DNA from: Takakia lepidozioides
Taxonomy: Eukaryota; Streptophyta; Takakiopsida; Takakiales; Takakiaceae
Reading direction: 5' to 3'
Assembly (NCBI GenBank): GCA_030704615.1
Contig: CM060734.1
Coordinates: forward strand, 35,356,042-35,420,041
DNA: 64,000 bases
Both the position numbers and the translations under genes were made by a program. Positions 1 to 11,300 of this stretch are shown piece after piece (position 1 is the stretch's first letter; the number at the start of each line of letters is the position of its first letter). The notes under the pieces are model-generated. The model was not told the DNA's origin. It made no database searches and was given only the letters and a program-made list of their open reading frames with translations.

Positions 1-335
1 CTTGATGTTTAAAGTGGCTACTAACCCACTACACTCACAACTCTCCACAGCTCAGTGGCCCTACCCTGGAGCTCAGATGAGCGTAACTTCCCTGCTTAGG
101 ATCGTCTAGTTGGCACTGCTCTTACCAGGCACATACAGGGACGAGACTGTTAACTTTCTGATGTAACGCCTTAAGGATCCATGTGGCGACATGCTGCACA
201 CAATGTTGATTCTCCCATGACTTCCGTTCAACGATCGACTTTGGTCTTCTGAACCTAGGTGATGAAGATGAGTAGTCTCGTCCCCAGAAAAACAATCCCT
301 GGATATTAGAAGATCAAGAGACATAGGCAACCTAC

Positions 336-672
336 ATGATGTTTCGTGTGCCACATGCGCGAAAAAGGCAGCCAACTCGCTCTTCTGAATGTCATCCCCA
401 CCTACGGAACCAAAACCTTTGCTTTCGAACTGCTTTGCTGCGTCAATAAAGGCTTCATAAGTCCAGAAGCTTTGGGCATGGGCCATGGGGTCGTTACGGT
501 GGTTGAACATTCCCTCAAACATATCCACCGTAAACAGATCGCTTAGCGTCTTGTTGCAGCACAGGTCCCCCACACAGTGCGGCTGCTTCGAGCAGGTAGA
601 CACTGCTGCCGCCTGCATACCCACCAACACAGCAGCAGCCACCACCACCACCACCCCGATCCATGCCTTCAT
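336..672 (-). CDS. GH19 chitinase, exon 1 (partial gene)
   Basis: First coding exon of a secreted family-19 chitinase, which hydrolyses beta-1,4-GlcNAc chains of fungal walls. ATG is at 672. Residues 1 to about 24 form a signal peptide with a long Val/Ala core, followed by a short Cys-rich stretch (CSKQPHC, LCC) and the GH19 start (DMFEGMFNHRND, FWTYEAFIDAA, GGDDIQKSELAAFFAHVAHETS). HET contains the catalytic Glu known for this family. No complete hevein domain is seen. The exon ends at 336, where the minus strand reads CATGTAGGTT (donor GT at 335-334). The ORF past this point loses all family similarity. The remaining exons must lie left of the window, since nothing in 1-330 resembles GH19. 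The gene is divergent from the CCDC103-like gene. The chitinase class is not assignable from one exon. Confidence 0.85.
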
Positions 673-1657
673 GGCTCAAGCAGCTCACACAGTGGGGGCC
701 CAACCCGAATCTGGCAAGCAGCCCACCTCTTCCTCCGTTTCTTCCCCACTCTGCTTGATCTGTCACAGCAGGTTGGCGAAAGCATGCCCTCTCTGAAGTC
801 ATCATAATAGGTGCAATCGATGGAAGTGGTCCAACCCCAGACTCTAAAAACAGAAGTACATATGCAAATGGGTTGAAATAGAATCTCAATGAATTGTGAT
901 GATGACAACGTGAAGGGATGCTGGCCTGGGTGACTGCCAGCTTTCCACAGCTGTCAGTGTATATTCGTCCACATAGGCAGGTAGGTCGTGGATCATGGTG
1001 GGTCCGATGTGGGAGACTCCAGGTATCTGAAGTGAGAAAGATGATTGCTTGGTGCAGGTGACCTATACTGTAGGAAAAGGGCCTGTTTGGACAATGGGCT
1101 CTGATCCCTGCAGATCATGATAGCCCTGGCTTTCCATCCCAAGTATGTACATTTGTTGTATGTAATGAACAGACCGCAAACATGTGCCAGAGTTGAGATG
1201 GTCGGTAGCATCAGCGTGACGGATGGCCCCACAGGAGCTTTCCGGTATTACAGTTAAAGCTCCTGGCACCTGCAAGGCGACTCCCCTTGTCAGTACGCAT
1301 CCTCGCAGACATCGCTTTGGGCGGTTGTTGCTCGCACCACCTTGCAAGTAGTCTTCGCTTTCCCCCTCTCTCTCTATCTCAGGGGGGCTAGCCTGATGTT
1401 CAATGACTGTGATTGATACTCTTTTTTTTTGGAAGAGATCACATAAGGATTTATCCAGATAGTATGTTGATTATGGAGAACCGAGTGTCATTCTAGTTTT
1501 CTCAATTAGTTCTGTTGCTCTTTGAAGGGCAGGGTGGGTCTTCGTGCAAAGAAAAGTTTGAAGTTGGAGACCCTCTAAGAAGATTCCCAGTTACTCGTTG
1601 AGCATGTAGCAAAAGTCTCGACGTTGGAGAATTTTGGGCTCGTACCGGCAGGCAAAG
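673..1657. promoter_or_regulatory. Divergent intergenic region between chitinase and CCDC103-like genes
   Basis: 985 bp separate the two start codons of opposite genes, so both promoters must lie here. No convincing TATA box or other named site was recognised. The short ORFs in this stretch look like chance frames. Confidence 0.4.
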
Positions 1658-3077
1658 ATGGACCGTATGCAGGAGCAAGTCAGAGACCGAGCGTGGAAGC
1701 ATAGTAAAGAGCTTTGTGCAGCCATCTCTGATGATTGGAACCACCATTCAATTGATAGCGCCAAGAAGAGAGCTGTGGCTCAAAATGTCGACTACCCTAC
1801 CTTCGCTAACCTGGTCTCTCTCTCTATTTCTCTCTCTCTACTCATACATGCTGAAATTACATTGAAGTTGGTAGATTTGTTTCGGCACAATCCTCTCATG
1901 TGTTTATTGATGCGTACTCTAGGCAGGGTAAATCTCGTGGTGCTCTTGACTGACAACCCAAACTCTCTTGAGCTGGTGGTGTCAATCATGAACCAAGCTG
2001 GTTAGCAAGAGAAGGAACTCCTCGATAAACAGCATGGTCGAAGAGGGCCTAAAACAGCAAGCGGGGCTGGAGGTGCAGGTATTGGTGGCACACCTCAAAC
2101 CCGTGGAACGCCGCAGGTCTGGAACACAGCAGCAGCAGCCGTGCAGGAGCAAGGTGCCCGCCTGGTCTTTTGGTCCATCTGGCATTGTACTTGACTTGAC
2201 CTGCACAAAGAAGCTTTCCTCTGATGCTGACGACATAATACCTTCCACAACAAAGAGTATAACAGAAGATGACAATTTGGGATCACCAGACCCAGTCTCA
2301 AAGTGCGTTCAGGCGAGAGCGAGGGTTGAGACCTCGCAATCACAAATACACACACAGCCATCAGATGTAATTACAGCTTCGTTATGGCAAAGTGGCGCTG
2401 ATTTCAGAGGCACACGAGACTCGTTTCAGAAAGAGTGGAGAAAGTTGGGTAGCGACTCTCCCAGAAGGCTTCTTTTCGTAAGTGGGATCGCACCTTGTCA
2501 GTATCCAATTATATTCAAGGTAGAGGTGCCACCTTTCTTGTTGGCAGACATTCTTGAGGTGCTCTGCACATACTTGCAGTCTACTACAAACACCTGTCTC
2601 AGTGACCAAGTTTTACAGATGAACTGTGTGACAAGTGTGGAAATTGCTGAAGACAATTGTCTGTCCCCCTCTCTCCCGCTTTCCAACCCTTCTCTATGTG
2701 CGGTTGACAAATCTGAAGCTCACTGTCCTCTTGGAGAAAGATTACAATTCAATGCCAAATCGCCCAAATCCATAGAAGAAGGGGGTAGCCAATGTGCAAA
2801 AATCCCGGTTATGCAAGACATATCAGGGGAAAAAGGTGAACTATGGGTGATGGCGATGCTGGAGGCATTGACAAGGTGTGGGCGCTTTCCACTGGCTCTC
2901 AAGCTAATTAGCGCCAAGGTGCGGACTATGGTATCAGTCGCTCTCAATCACCTCATCCAGTCTGCATGGTTATTTCCTGTCTTACATTCTTCAGCTAGCT
3001 CCCACAACCCATCTAGACCAGAACATTGCCACTTGAACACAATCAACTACCTTAGGGCTAAGTACCTTGGAGACTGA
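1658..3077 (+). CDS. CCDC103/DNAAF19-like axonemal dynein assembly factor
   Basis: Two exons, 1658-1813 and 2079-3077, about 384 aa. Exon 1 starts MDRMQEQVRDRAWK and ends PTFANL. Exon 2 starts VLVAHLKPVE, so the splice recreates the conserved N-terminal CCDC103 pattern (coiled helix, then F-x-N-L-V-L-V-A-H-L-K-P-V-E). The intron begins GTCTCT, ends GTGCAG and is phase 0. The second half (about residues 165-310) carries an RPAP3_C-type domain: F-x-K-E-W-R-K-L, I-A-P, I-F-K-V-E-V-P-P-F-L-L-x-D-I-L, then LEALTRCGRFPLALKL. CCDC103 in animals is needed to put outer dynein arms on axonemes, so its presence points to motile sperm flagella. Unusual features are a low-complexity insertion in the domain (about residues 215-260) and a C-terminal tail of unknown role. 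Another RPAP3_C protein is possible, but the LKPVE block favours CCDC103. Confidence 0.78.
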
Positions 3078-3793
3078 CAACATTATACTCACATAGGCCA
3101 AGATAATATAACTTTGTCTGTTAACTATTCAGTGTGGTGCTAGGAGAAGATAAGAGAGAAGCACATGGAAGCACATGGCAGTCCGGAGAGGAGATTGGCA
3201 GTAAAACATTGAGGGAGCTGAGATCATCTACCAAATTATGGAATGGCATATGGGGTTTTTGGAGTTGAAAGGGGACAGTTCTAGCTAAAGTGGGAAGCTT
3301 AGTTGTCTCCACGTAATGGAATCAACGTACTGAGTATCCTCTATATCTGCTGGTCATTTGTTTTTCCTGTCCTTTCCTGAAAGTTCTCCTGGCCTCATAA
3401 TGAGCAGAGGGAGAGGGATTACTGTACAGGCTACATAAGACACTAAGCTTACAAGTTATCCCTAGTAGAGTGATGCAAGACAAGCCTTTAGCCATTTATT
3501 CCAAATGTCATAACTCCAGTCCATTCCAAATCATTGGTACAATTTCCATTGGACACAAAAAACAGTGCCCAAAATATATTTTGTGCAATGAGCTGAACAT
3601 GAAGCTCATGCCTGCACCTTCGAAGGTAGGGGAGCCCTGGGGTTGTTGCATAAAACAAGAGAGTAGGACTGAAGAAAATGATGAATGCATCAGATGAAAT
3701 TTTCAGAATGATGACCTAAACATTTGTCGTCAGATCAACAATGGTATAACCTCCTAGTTAGAAGGTCACTGAATGTCTGTATGCTACACTGTT
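3078..3793. other. Convergent intergenic region
   Basis: Holds the 3' ends of the CCDC103-like and PDH E1 alpha transcripts, which run towards each other. No ORF with family similarity and no RNA gene were recognised. Confidence 0.5.
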
Positions 3794-6700
3794 TCATGAC
3801 AACTTCACTGACACCTCCTTGCGATCTGCTCCATATGCCTGCATGTCAAGCACAGCCACCAGCAGTTATTATGGCCCTCATCACACCTCCCCTAGCCTGA
3901 TTTGGACATGAAAAACACATTTTGGCAATGCCTGGGTTACTAATGTCCAACACAGTCCACAATGGACCTATATCACCTTCAGTATTGGTTACAACAGACA
4001 ATTAGTAGTGACCTTAACACCGGCTGGCAATGCCAACATCCTTATAACTAGTGGCCAAAACACACCTCAGAACTGACGCCTTCAACAAAAATATGGCTGA
4101 AGAGCTCTGATGGATCAGGTTGTTGGCTCTCCTGCACAATCCCACATAGACAAAACTTCAGACTCCTTGCACAAACATATGCACAGGTATGTTAGGACCC
4201 ACCTGTATTTCACCTAGGACAGATACACCCAATTGATCATAATTTGTGAATTGCACTACGTCTTATTAAGGTGGGAGGGCGTATACAGTCCAGAGCCAGG
4301 GCTTTGCTCAAAGGGTTCACTGCTTGCTTGAATCCAATTCATGAGCAACCGACAAAACCCAACAATACCATAACACCACACTGGGGCACGACCCTGACTT
4401 GAGTGCTGCAAAAGAAGCTTTTACACTAGTATCCCTCCTCACAAAACTACAATCCCTCCTCACTTGCATGACACTAATAACAACAGTTCATGACAATACA
4501 TGCACTGGATCAGTACTAGAATAAACATAAGACGGGGCACAACCTTGGCTTTGGCCAACGCATCGTCCACTTCCTTCTTGGATTCCTTCTCGATATTCTG
4601 CCATCCAAAAGCGAACCCCTGGTTAACAAAGGCACATGTACCTCTGTTCCTCTCTCCATCCAAGTCAAACCCGAATTACCACCTTGGCACCCATATTAGT
4701 GCCACCACTGAGCCCAAATTTGATTATCTAGTGAGAAGTTGGCTTGACATGGCCTCATCTTGCAGCCCAACAGAACATGCAGAACTGATAAGATAGCCTA
4801 TTCAGGTAGCGCCTGGAGAACACTACATGAAAAAACAATTTTAGGATGACAAGGAGGATGTTCAGTCACCTTGATGTCAGCAGCAGAGGCAATCTTCTGG
4901 TCCAGAAGCAGTTTCCTTATCCTCTCAATTGGATCACGCTCCTGCTCAATAGAAACACAGAGTCCTTAGGAGATGATGCGTTTTGGTACAAGGGACAGAG
5001 ATAAAGAAGGGAGGACAATTAAGCACCAACAGTCACAAGTCATAACAAGATTGCGGCAATTTTGAATTTTGGGGAATGCCCATACAGGAGCTGTATTAGG
5101 ATACATCTCGATAACCATGGCAGCAACCATGTCACGGCCTGACCAGAACAGATGGCATTTTGGACGTAGGTAGTGAGCGTGTCCGTTGACAAAACTGACT
5201 TGAAATGACAATGAAACCCAGAGATTATGAAATGGAAGAAACCAAAAGACAAACCTGCCGAATGCCAGAAATCTCGTCACGGGTGCGATAGGTGCTGCCT
5301 GGATCAGACATGGAATGGCCATGGTATCGATAGGTGTCCATCTCGAGCACCTAAGAGTACCCCACATGAGATCATATAAGTAGAAGCATGAATCATAGCT
5401 GTCTAGAAGTATCACACTAGACCAAGTGATAATAAGAATGACAACACAAACACTCCAAATGCAGGGTTGCTTCCCATGAAGCGAAATCTGTTGATCACTC
5501 AAGTTCAGACTGAATGCTGACTCAGGTTGAAGCTGGTAATTAAGCTGTAGTCAGAGGCCGCCTTCCACATTGGAAGCGAAAGAGCAAAAGGAGAGAAAGA
5601 GGAGGCTCACAAAAGGACCATTTTTAAGGGCATACTCCTTAGCGTATTTCACAGCTTGCTTCACTGCAAGGCAATCCATGCCATCCACCTGCCCATCCAG
5701 CCATGCACCCAGGAAGACAACACAATAAATGCCAACAGCACTTGCCCGAAAACAGAAAATAATACACATCATAGACTTATGCTTATACCCACATTCAATT
5801 TCCCAGCCAGTGGCGTCGCAATCCACACTAAGAAAGACATCAAATCATCAGATTGATATATGTACAATGTCCTTCAAACTTACATGGGATGTCCATACAC
5901 TCCATACCTTGCTCAGAGAAGAATATCCACAAAGGACAGAAGGATAGAAGTCTGGGTCACGAGTGAAAAATGGTGGCATTTTTGAGACTCACAATCTTGA
6001 TTAACGAGGTTAATTCTAACTCTGGATGTAGCTTCATTTCCAAAAATCTGTACTAAGACAGGGCTTACCTCCAGAATATTGCACAGAACCTAATGAACTA
6101 AAGAAAGTAACTTTATAACATCCACAGGAAGCCCAAATAGATTCTGGAACAAAAACAAAGAACAATTCAGAAACAGTGCACACAGCTCTAATCCTGTCAG
6201 TTACCAAAGGACTCACCTTAAGTCCAGGCACATAGTCACCACGTTTGAAATACTCAGGGCTCTTTGCCGACCGCCACTCAGCTGTCCCCATTCCATCTGC
6301 GTCACACCCAGACTCAGTGAGGAGGGGAAGGCACCGCAGTAGCAGATTGAAAGGACACCTTGGGCAAAAAGTACACACATCTCCCCACAGATTCTGCTCA
6401 AAGTAAATTGAAAACGACATTAAAATCTGTGTAATAGTTGAGACCCAACTGGACGCACTGAACTCATTTGGATCCAGACCCATTTATGATAGTCAAGCCC
6501 AACAATGGACTGCTAGCTATATAAAATCACAATCAGAAAAGCAAACTATCAAACCATAAGGCTGTAGCACCTCCCACCAACCTAGAATTGACTGGCAAAT
6601 AGCTGACGAAACATTGGTGAGTCAAACAAAAAAGACAAAATCGAGAAAGGGGCGCTTATACTCCACATGAGAGCCCATTTCACCCTCAAAACTTTCATAT

Positions 6701-7591
6701 CCAAATTCCACAAGTGCCATGGCAAGCAAAGTATACCCTACATATGCTGTCAGTGACTATTTACATATAGAAGGGGATAAAATCTGATAAATGTGATTAG
6801 AGGTTGTAGTGTAATCTCTTGCCAAATCTTGAGATGAGTGGAACAGAAGAAAGTGAAATAAGATGGATTGCAAGATACTGACAGTGGTTATTCTCACAGA
6901 CATAGATCACCGGCAAATTCCAAAGAGCCGCGATATTCATAGCCTCAAAAAGCTGACCCTGATTGGCAGCACCATCTCCATACAAAGTCAGCGTCACACC
7001 TTCGACCTTCAAGTGCTTCTGAGCGAATGCTAGACCTGTACCCAACGGTGTCTGAGCACCTACTATGCCATTGCCCCCATAAAACCCATTTTTCTTATTG
7101 TACATGTGCATGGACCCTCCCTTTCCCAGCGAGCAGCCATCCTTCCGGCCCATAAGCTCTGCGAAGACCTCAAATACTGTTCCCCCTCTGCCAATGTGCG
7201 TGCAGTGGTCCCTGTAAGCTGTAATGATGCAGTCCTTTTTGGTCAAAGCTGCCTCCATCCCCACACACACCGCTTCCTGCCCGTCATATAGATGGCAGAA
7301 ACCCCTAATAAACTTGGTCTTGTAGAGGGAATCCGCCGCGATCTCTAGGCGACGCATGGTGAACATGCTCCGGAAAAAATCCACCAGCTCTTGCGGCGAG
7401 GTCTCCACAGACATGGAAGGGACCTCACACTTGTGGGCCTTGAATGGCACCGCAAGATCAATCATGAGAGACTCCGAGCTGAAAGTCCTCTGCACAACGT
7501 TCGAAACGGGGGCCAAGGCAGCCGTCGAAATGCCTGTAGACGTCGGAGACCGAAGAAACCCAGATGTTCGACGCCATAGCTGTTGTGCCAT
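3794..7591 (-). CDS. PDHA: Pyruvate dehydrogenase E1 component subunit alpha, mitochondrial
   Basis: Eight exons on the minus strand: 7591-6883, 6296-6217, 5688-5611, 5350-5255, 4941-4870, 4597-4544, 4131-4066, 3838-3794. They total 399 aa (plant homologues are about 390). The protein decarboxylates pyruvate with thiamine diphosphate in the mitochondrial matrix, as alpha2beta2 with E1 beta. Residues 1 to about 45 form an Arg/Ser/Thr-rich presequence. [10 protein letters not shown], the ThDP/Mg motif LYGDGAANQ with CENNH about 30 residues on, GMGTAEWR, and the phosphorylation loop [10 protein letters not shown] are all present. Exon 1 ends in phase 1 (His, then T of Tyr); all later exons are in phase 0. 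The C-terminus (AYGADRKEV, then TGA) matches the family. All introns are GT-AG. The plastid form is excluded by the mitochondrial-type motifs. It shares an upstream region with TTI1. Confidence 0.96.
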
Positions 7592-8303
7592 GTACCTCCA
7601 CAGTGAGAAATTGACAAATCCAACACGCAGATCCGAGCAATTCCTGCACTCAGCACAGCAAGATCGAGCGAGCGAGGACCAGCGGCATCAAGCCTAGTTA
7701 TCACAGTCCGCCTGACCGACGATACCAATGACTAACTGGTTATAGCCGGTTATCATAGGTCCATGACCGGCACACAGGTAGGGGAAAGAAGTAGGGGGGT
7801 AGTTGAAGTACCGCTGACCGCGACACACGAACGAAAAATTCTACGTCCCCTCGTTCGCCGTGGTTTGACGAACGACGACGTTTCATCGTCCATGTCTTGA
7901 CGAATAAGACGAACGTTTTGCGTCTATACACGGTGAGGTTTCTAGGGTCTAGGGGTTGGACTCTTCTTTCGTCTTCGTTTGCTCTCTCTGGCTGTGAAGA
8001 TCTCATAGTGATCTGTTTTTCTTGTAGCGCATCTCATGCCTGCAATGTTTTAAGCAGTCTTTTCATGTGTTTCATTTTGGAGAGTTTCTATGTTCCTTTC
8101 TAGCTGTTGGAGTAACTGGATTTGGACTGATCTCTATATTTCTCTCTCTCCACCTCGAAAGTGCTATTATTTGCTTCTCCATTCCATTTACCTTCGAGTC
8201 TTCTATGTCAAAAACTCTGTGATTAGGTATGGTTTTTTTCTTATGCTTTGATTGGTGTGTGTACAGTGATGAGTAGTTGTCGTTGCTAGCAAAGCAGCGT
8301 AGA
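7592..8303. promoter_or_regulatory. Divergent intergenic region, PDH E1 alpha / TTI1
   Basis: 712 bp between the two opposite start codons must hold the promoters and 5' leaders of both housekeeping genes. No TATA box was recognised. The region is moderately CG-rich near 7800-7920. The short ORFs here are not supported as proteins. Confidence 0.4.
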
Positions 8304-11300
8304 ATGGGGACATCTGAGGAGGGAAAGGCAGGCAGTGCCACCTTTGCGGCTTTGAGGCCTCTGTGCACGCGTTTGCTGGAGCTTGCAGTTGCCAAGCCAG
8401 ATGACTGTGCATCTTTGCTCGAGTCGCTTGCCGAGGTTGTTGCGAACGAACCGCTCGCAGGCTTGCGAGCATGTATGGAGTAAGTTTGTGACCATCAGGA
8501 CTTTTGGACAATTTAGACGGGTGGAACTTGGTCCGGTGAATCATAGGCAATTGTGCAATTTTTGGCCGAAGCAAACTATGTTCCAGAAAATTTGTGGTTG
8601 GGCATTTGCGAATTTCCGATTGATAACACGAAAGAACACGTGCATTTTCTAAGCACATTTCGCACCCAAATTTGCAGTGGACAGCATTTTGAAATGTGTA
8701 AACGATCTGGCTGATGGGCAGCTGCTATTGTGTCTAATTACTTTCATTCTCTCAACACTGCAATCTAAGAGTAAGAGCTCCGCAGGTGTTGAGCAATACG
8801 GAGATCATGTTTAATCCTTCCGCAAATTTTTGTTTCGAAAGGAAGAGACCCAGCTCTATGGTACTCCGGTTCAAACTTCAAATCCTAGGGGTTTTGAGCT
8901 TCTACCGAGCTGAAGACTGTTGACATGCGCAGTCCCTCGCTTTCTCAAAAACTGAGGAGCAAGCACATGACAGAATTAAGGGTTTTTCCTTTATCGTTAC
9001 CAGTTACAGGTTCAAACACTAGCTCTGGGTGCACCATAAAGAAACTACAAACTCAGACGTTTTGAGATAACCAGCACTACCACCCAATAAAGGTGCGAGT
9101 GGTGTGCATTCTTCACTGCCGACCATGGGAAGGTTGAATTTGATGGGGTGGTGGTGGGTGGTATGTTGGGCAGCTATGTACTCTTCCCACTTGTGCTACT
9201 TATGGATGCGGCGGTTTCCTGTAGAGGGCCTGTTACATCCAGACAGAGCTCTAGTTCAAAGAAGGGCCAAGGAAGGCTTTTTGTGGGTGACAAAGTAGCT
9301 GAGGGTGTTGTTGTTTGCTTGGAGATGGTTCTGGAGCGCTGTCCTTGTAAGAGTACTCCTCAGGTGCAATATCTGTCTATGGCTCAAGGACAACACTGGC
9401 ATGTATGGGTTATACTATGTCCGATGTGTGATTGTACTGGGATGCTAAGGATAATGTTTAACTTCCTCTTCACTGGTTATCAAGGTTGTAAGGATGTTGC
9501 ATATACATGCAGAACAGTCTGTGACATCTGGAATCATCACAGTGTCTGCTTGGGATTAAACCACTCTCCATTCTTAGCTCTTTTGGCTTTCGGCCATGTC
9601 TCCTTCGCATGGCAGGTTCTGTTGATGATTGATTAAGCTTTACTGGGTCATGAGTAGTTATCGCTCTGGAATGGCATGTGGGGCCAGATAACAATGCTGC
9701 TGCGCAAGTTGACTGCTGCGGCAGTATTATCACCAGCAGAGGCATCAGAAGAGTTTCGACATGGTGTGGTCAAGTGTGTAAGGGCTCTTCTGCAAGCTCT
9801 TTCTCCATGCACTTCGTCTTCTTGCAGCTGCAAATTTATTCTTCCATCCCCGTTCATTACATTGAACCAGCAGCCGTTGGAATTGTATGTGGGCTTTGGG
9901 CATCATGGTAAAGATTCGTCTTCTGAGGATGCCATGGACGAGGAGGCTGCACTGGGTGAGGACTGTCCACTGGGTTTTCTGCAGTCGCATTACATGGCCG
10001 CTGCTGTTGGCCATCTGCTCTCTCTTTTGCTTCAGGTCTGATCACGGGTGCGCGTTCCCTCTGTGTTGTTGTTTTCTTCCCTTGGACCTCCAGCAATTTA
10101 ACTTTTTTAATCAATAAACTTCTTCATCTTCTTTCTCGCCAGTGAATAGGCAGTCATCTCTCTCTCTCTGTATCCCTCTCTTTCTCTTTTCTCTTTTCTC
10201 AATGGCCACAAGGCTACGGCAAACAACATCTTATGAGTACAATCTGTTCTCTGCAACATCTTATGACTACATCTCTTTCTCTTTCTCCATAAGGATTTGG
10301 ACCATTGAGGGACCGCTTTGCAACGGAGTCTCCAATCCTTACATTTGTCTTAGCTGGATATTCCTACAAGTCTGTCTTCGTTGTGTGTTAAAGATTGCAA
10401 AAAGAGAAGCAGCTCAGGCAGGACTTGGCAGTGGGAAGTTGAGAGAAGAAGCCTTTTCAACTCTTCGCACTCTGCTTCTCAAGGTGAAGTCCCGGATCCT
10501 GCTTAGTGTCATTTTCTTCCCTTACCCACCCACCCCTCCCCCCCCCCTCATTTGCAAAAGCTTCACTGGTTTCTAGGGCCAGCATAGAAAGTTGCTTTGC
10601 TAGAAAGTTGCGACTAAGTCATGGCAAAGATTACTGTGCTTGTGATGAGTGCATGTGTAGTTGTGGTTGCTTAGCTAGTGCTTGACTTTATTGCAGGTGG
10701 GTAGTGCAGATGCACTGGCATTCTTTCTGCCTGGAGTGGCCAGCGGTTTTACCAAAGCAGTACGCAGCGCCATGACTTCAAACCGGCACTCCTCTGCTCA
10801 ATCAGTGACCTACAAGACAGTGGGAGCAGCAGGAAGCACTGGTGCTTTGGAACAGGGTGTGAGAGGACTGGCTGAGTTGCTGGTATTAGTGCTGGCTGAT
10901 TCTCGCAACTTGTCCTGCCTTCAAGGGTTTGCATTTGATGGAGGCGATGGAGGTGGGGAAGATGTGAGAGTGGAGCCGCAGTCCGCCGAGGCAGCCTTGG
11001 AGACACTGCGGGGCCTCTCTTTGCAGCTCCAAATGGGCAGGACAGGAGAGGGTGAGAAGCGAATAGCAGAAAGGGTGGTTGGACTGAAGGATAAGGGAAG
11101 GGAAGAGTTTCAAGTTATGGAGGGTGGAGTGGGAGATCCTCTTTTGCGTGTAGAACGCAACCAAGAGTGGTTGCAGCAGACAGCACAGCATGTGAAGACT
11201 TTGCTCTCTGAGAACCTACCTTTGGTATGGAGTGCATCAACTGATTCTTCCCCAAGTATGAAGGTTTTCCGTATTTGCTCTTACAGTATTCATAGTTACT

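Noticed and set aside
13-330. Further chitinase exons left of exon 1
   Set aside because: No GH19 motif (such as the NYN or SQ blocks) in any minus-strand frame; it is probably all intron.
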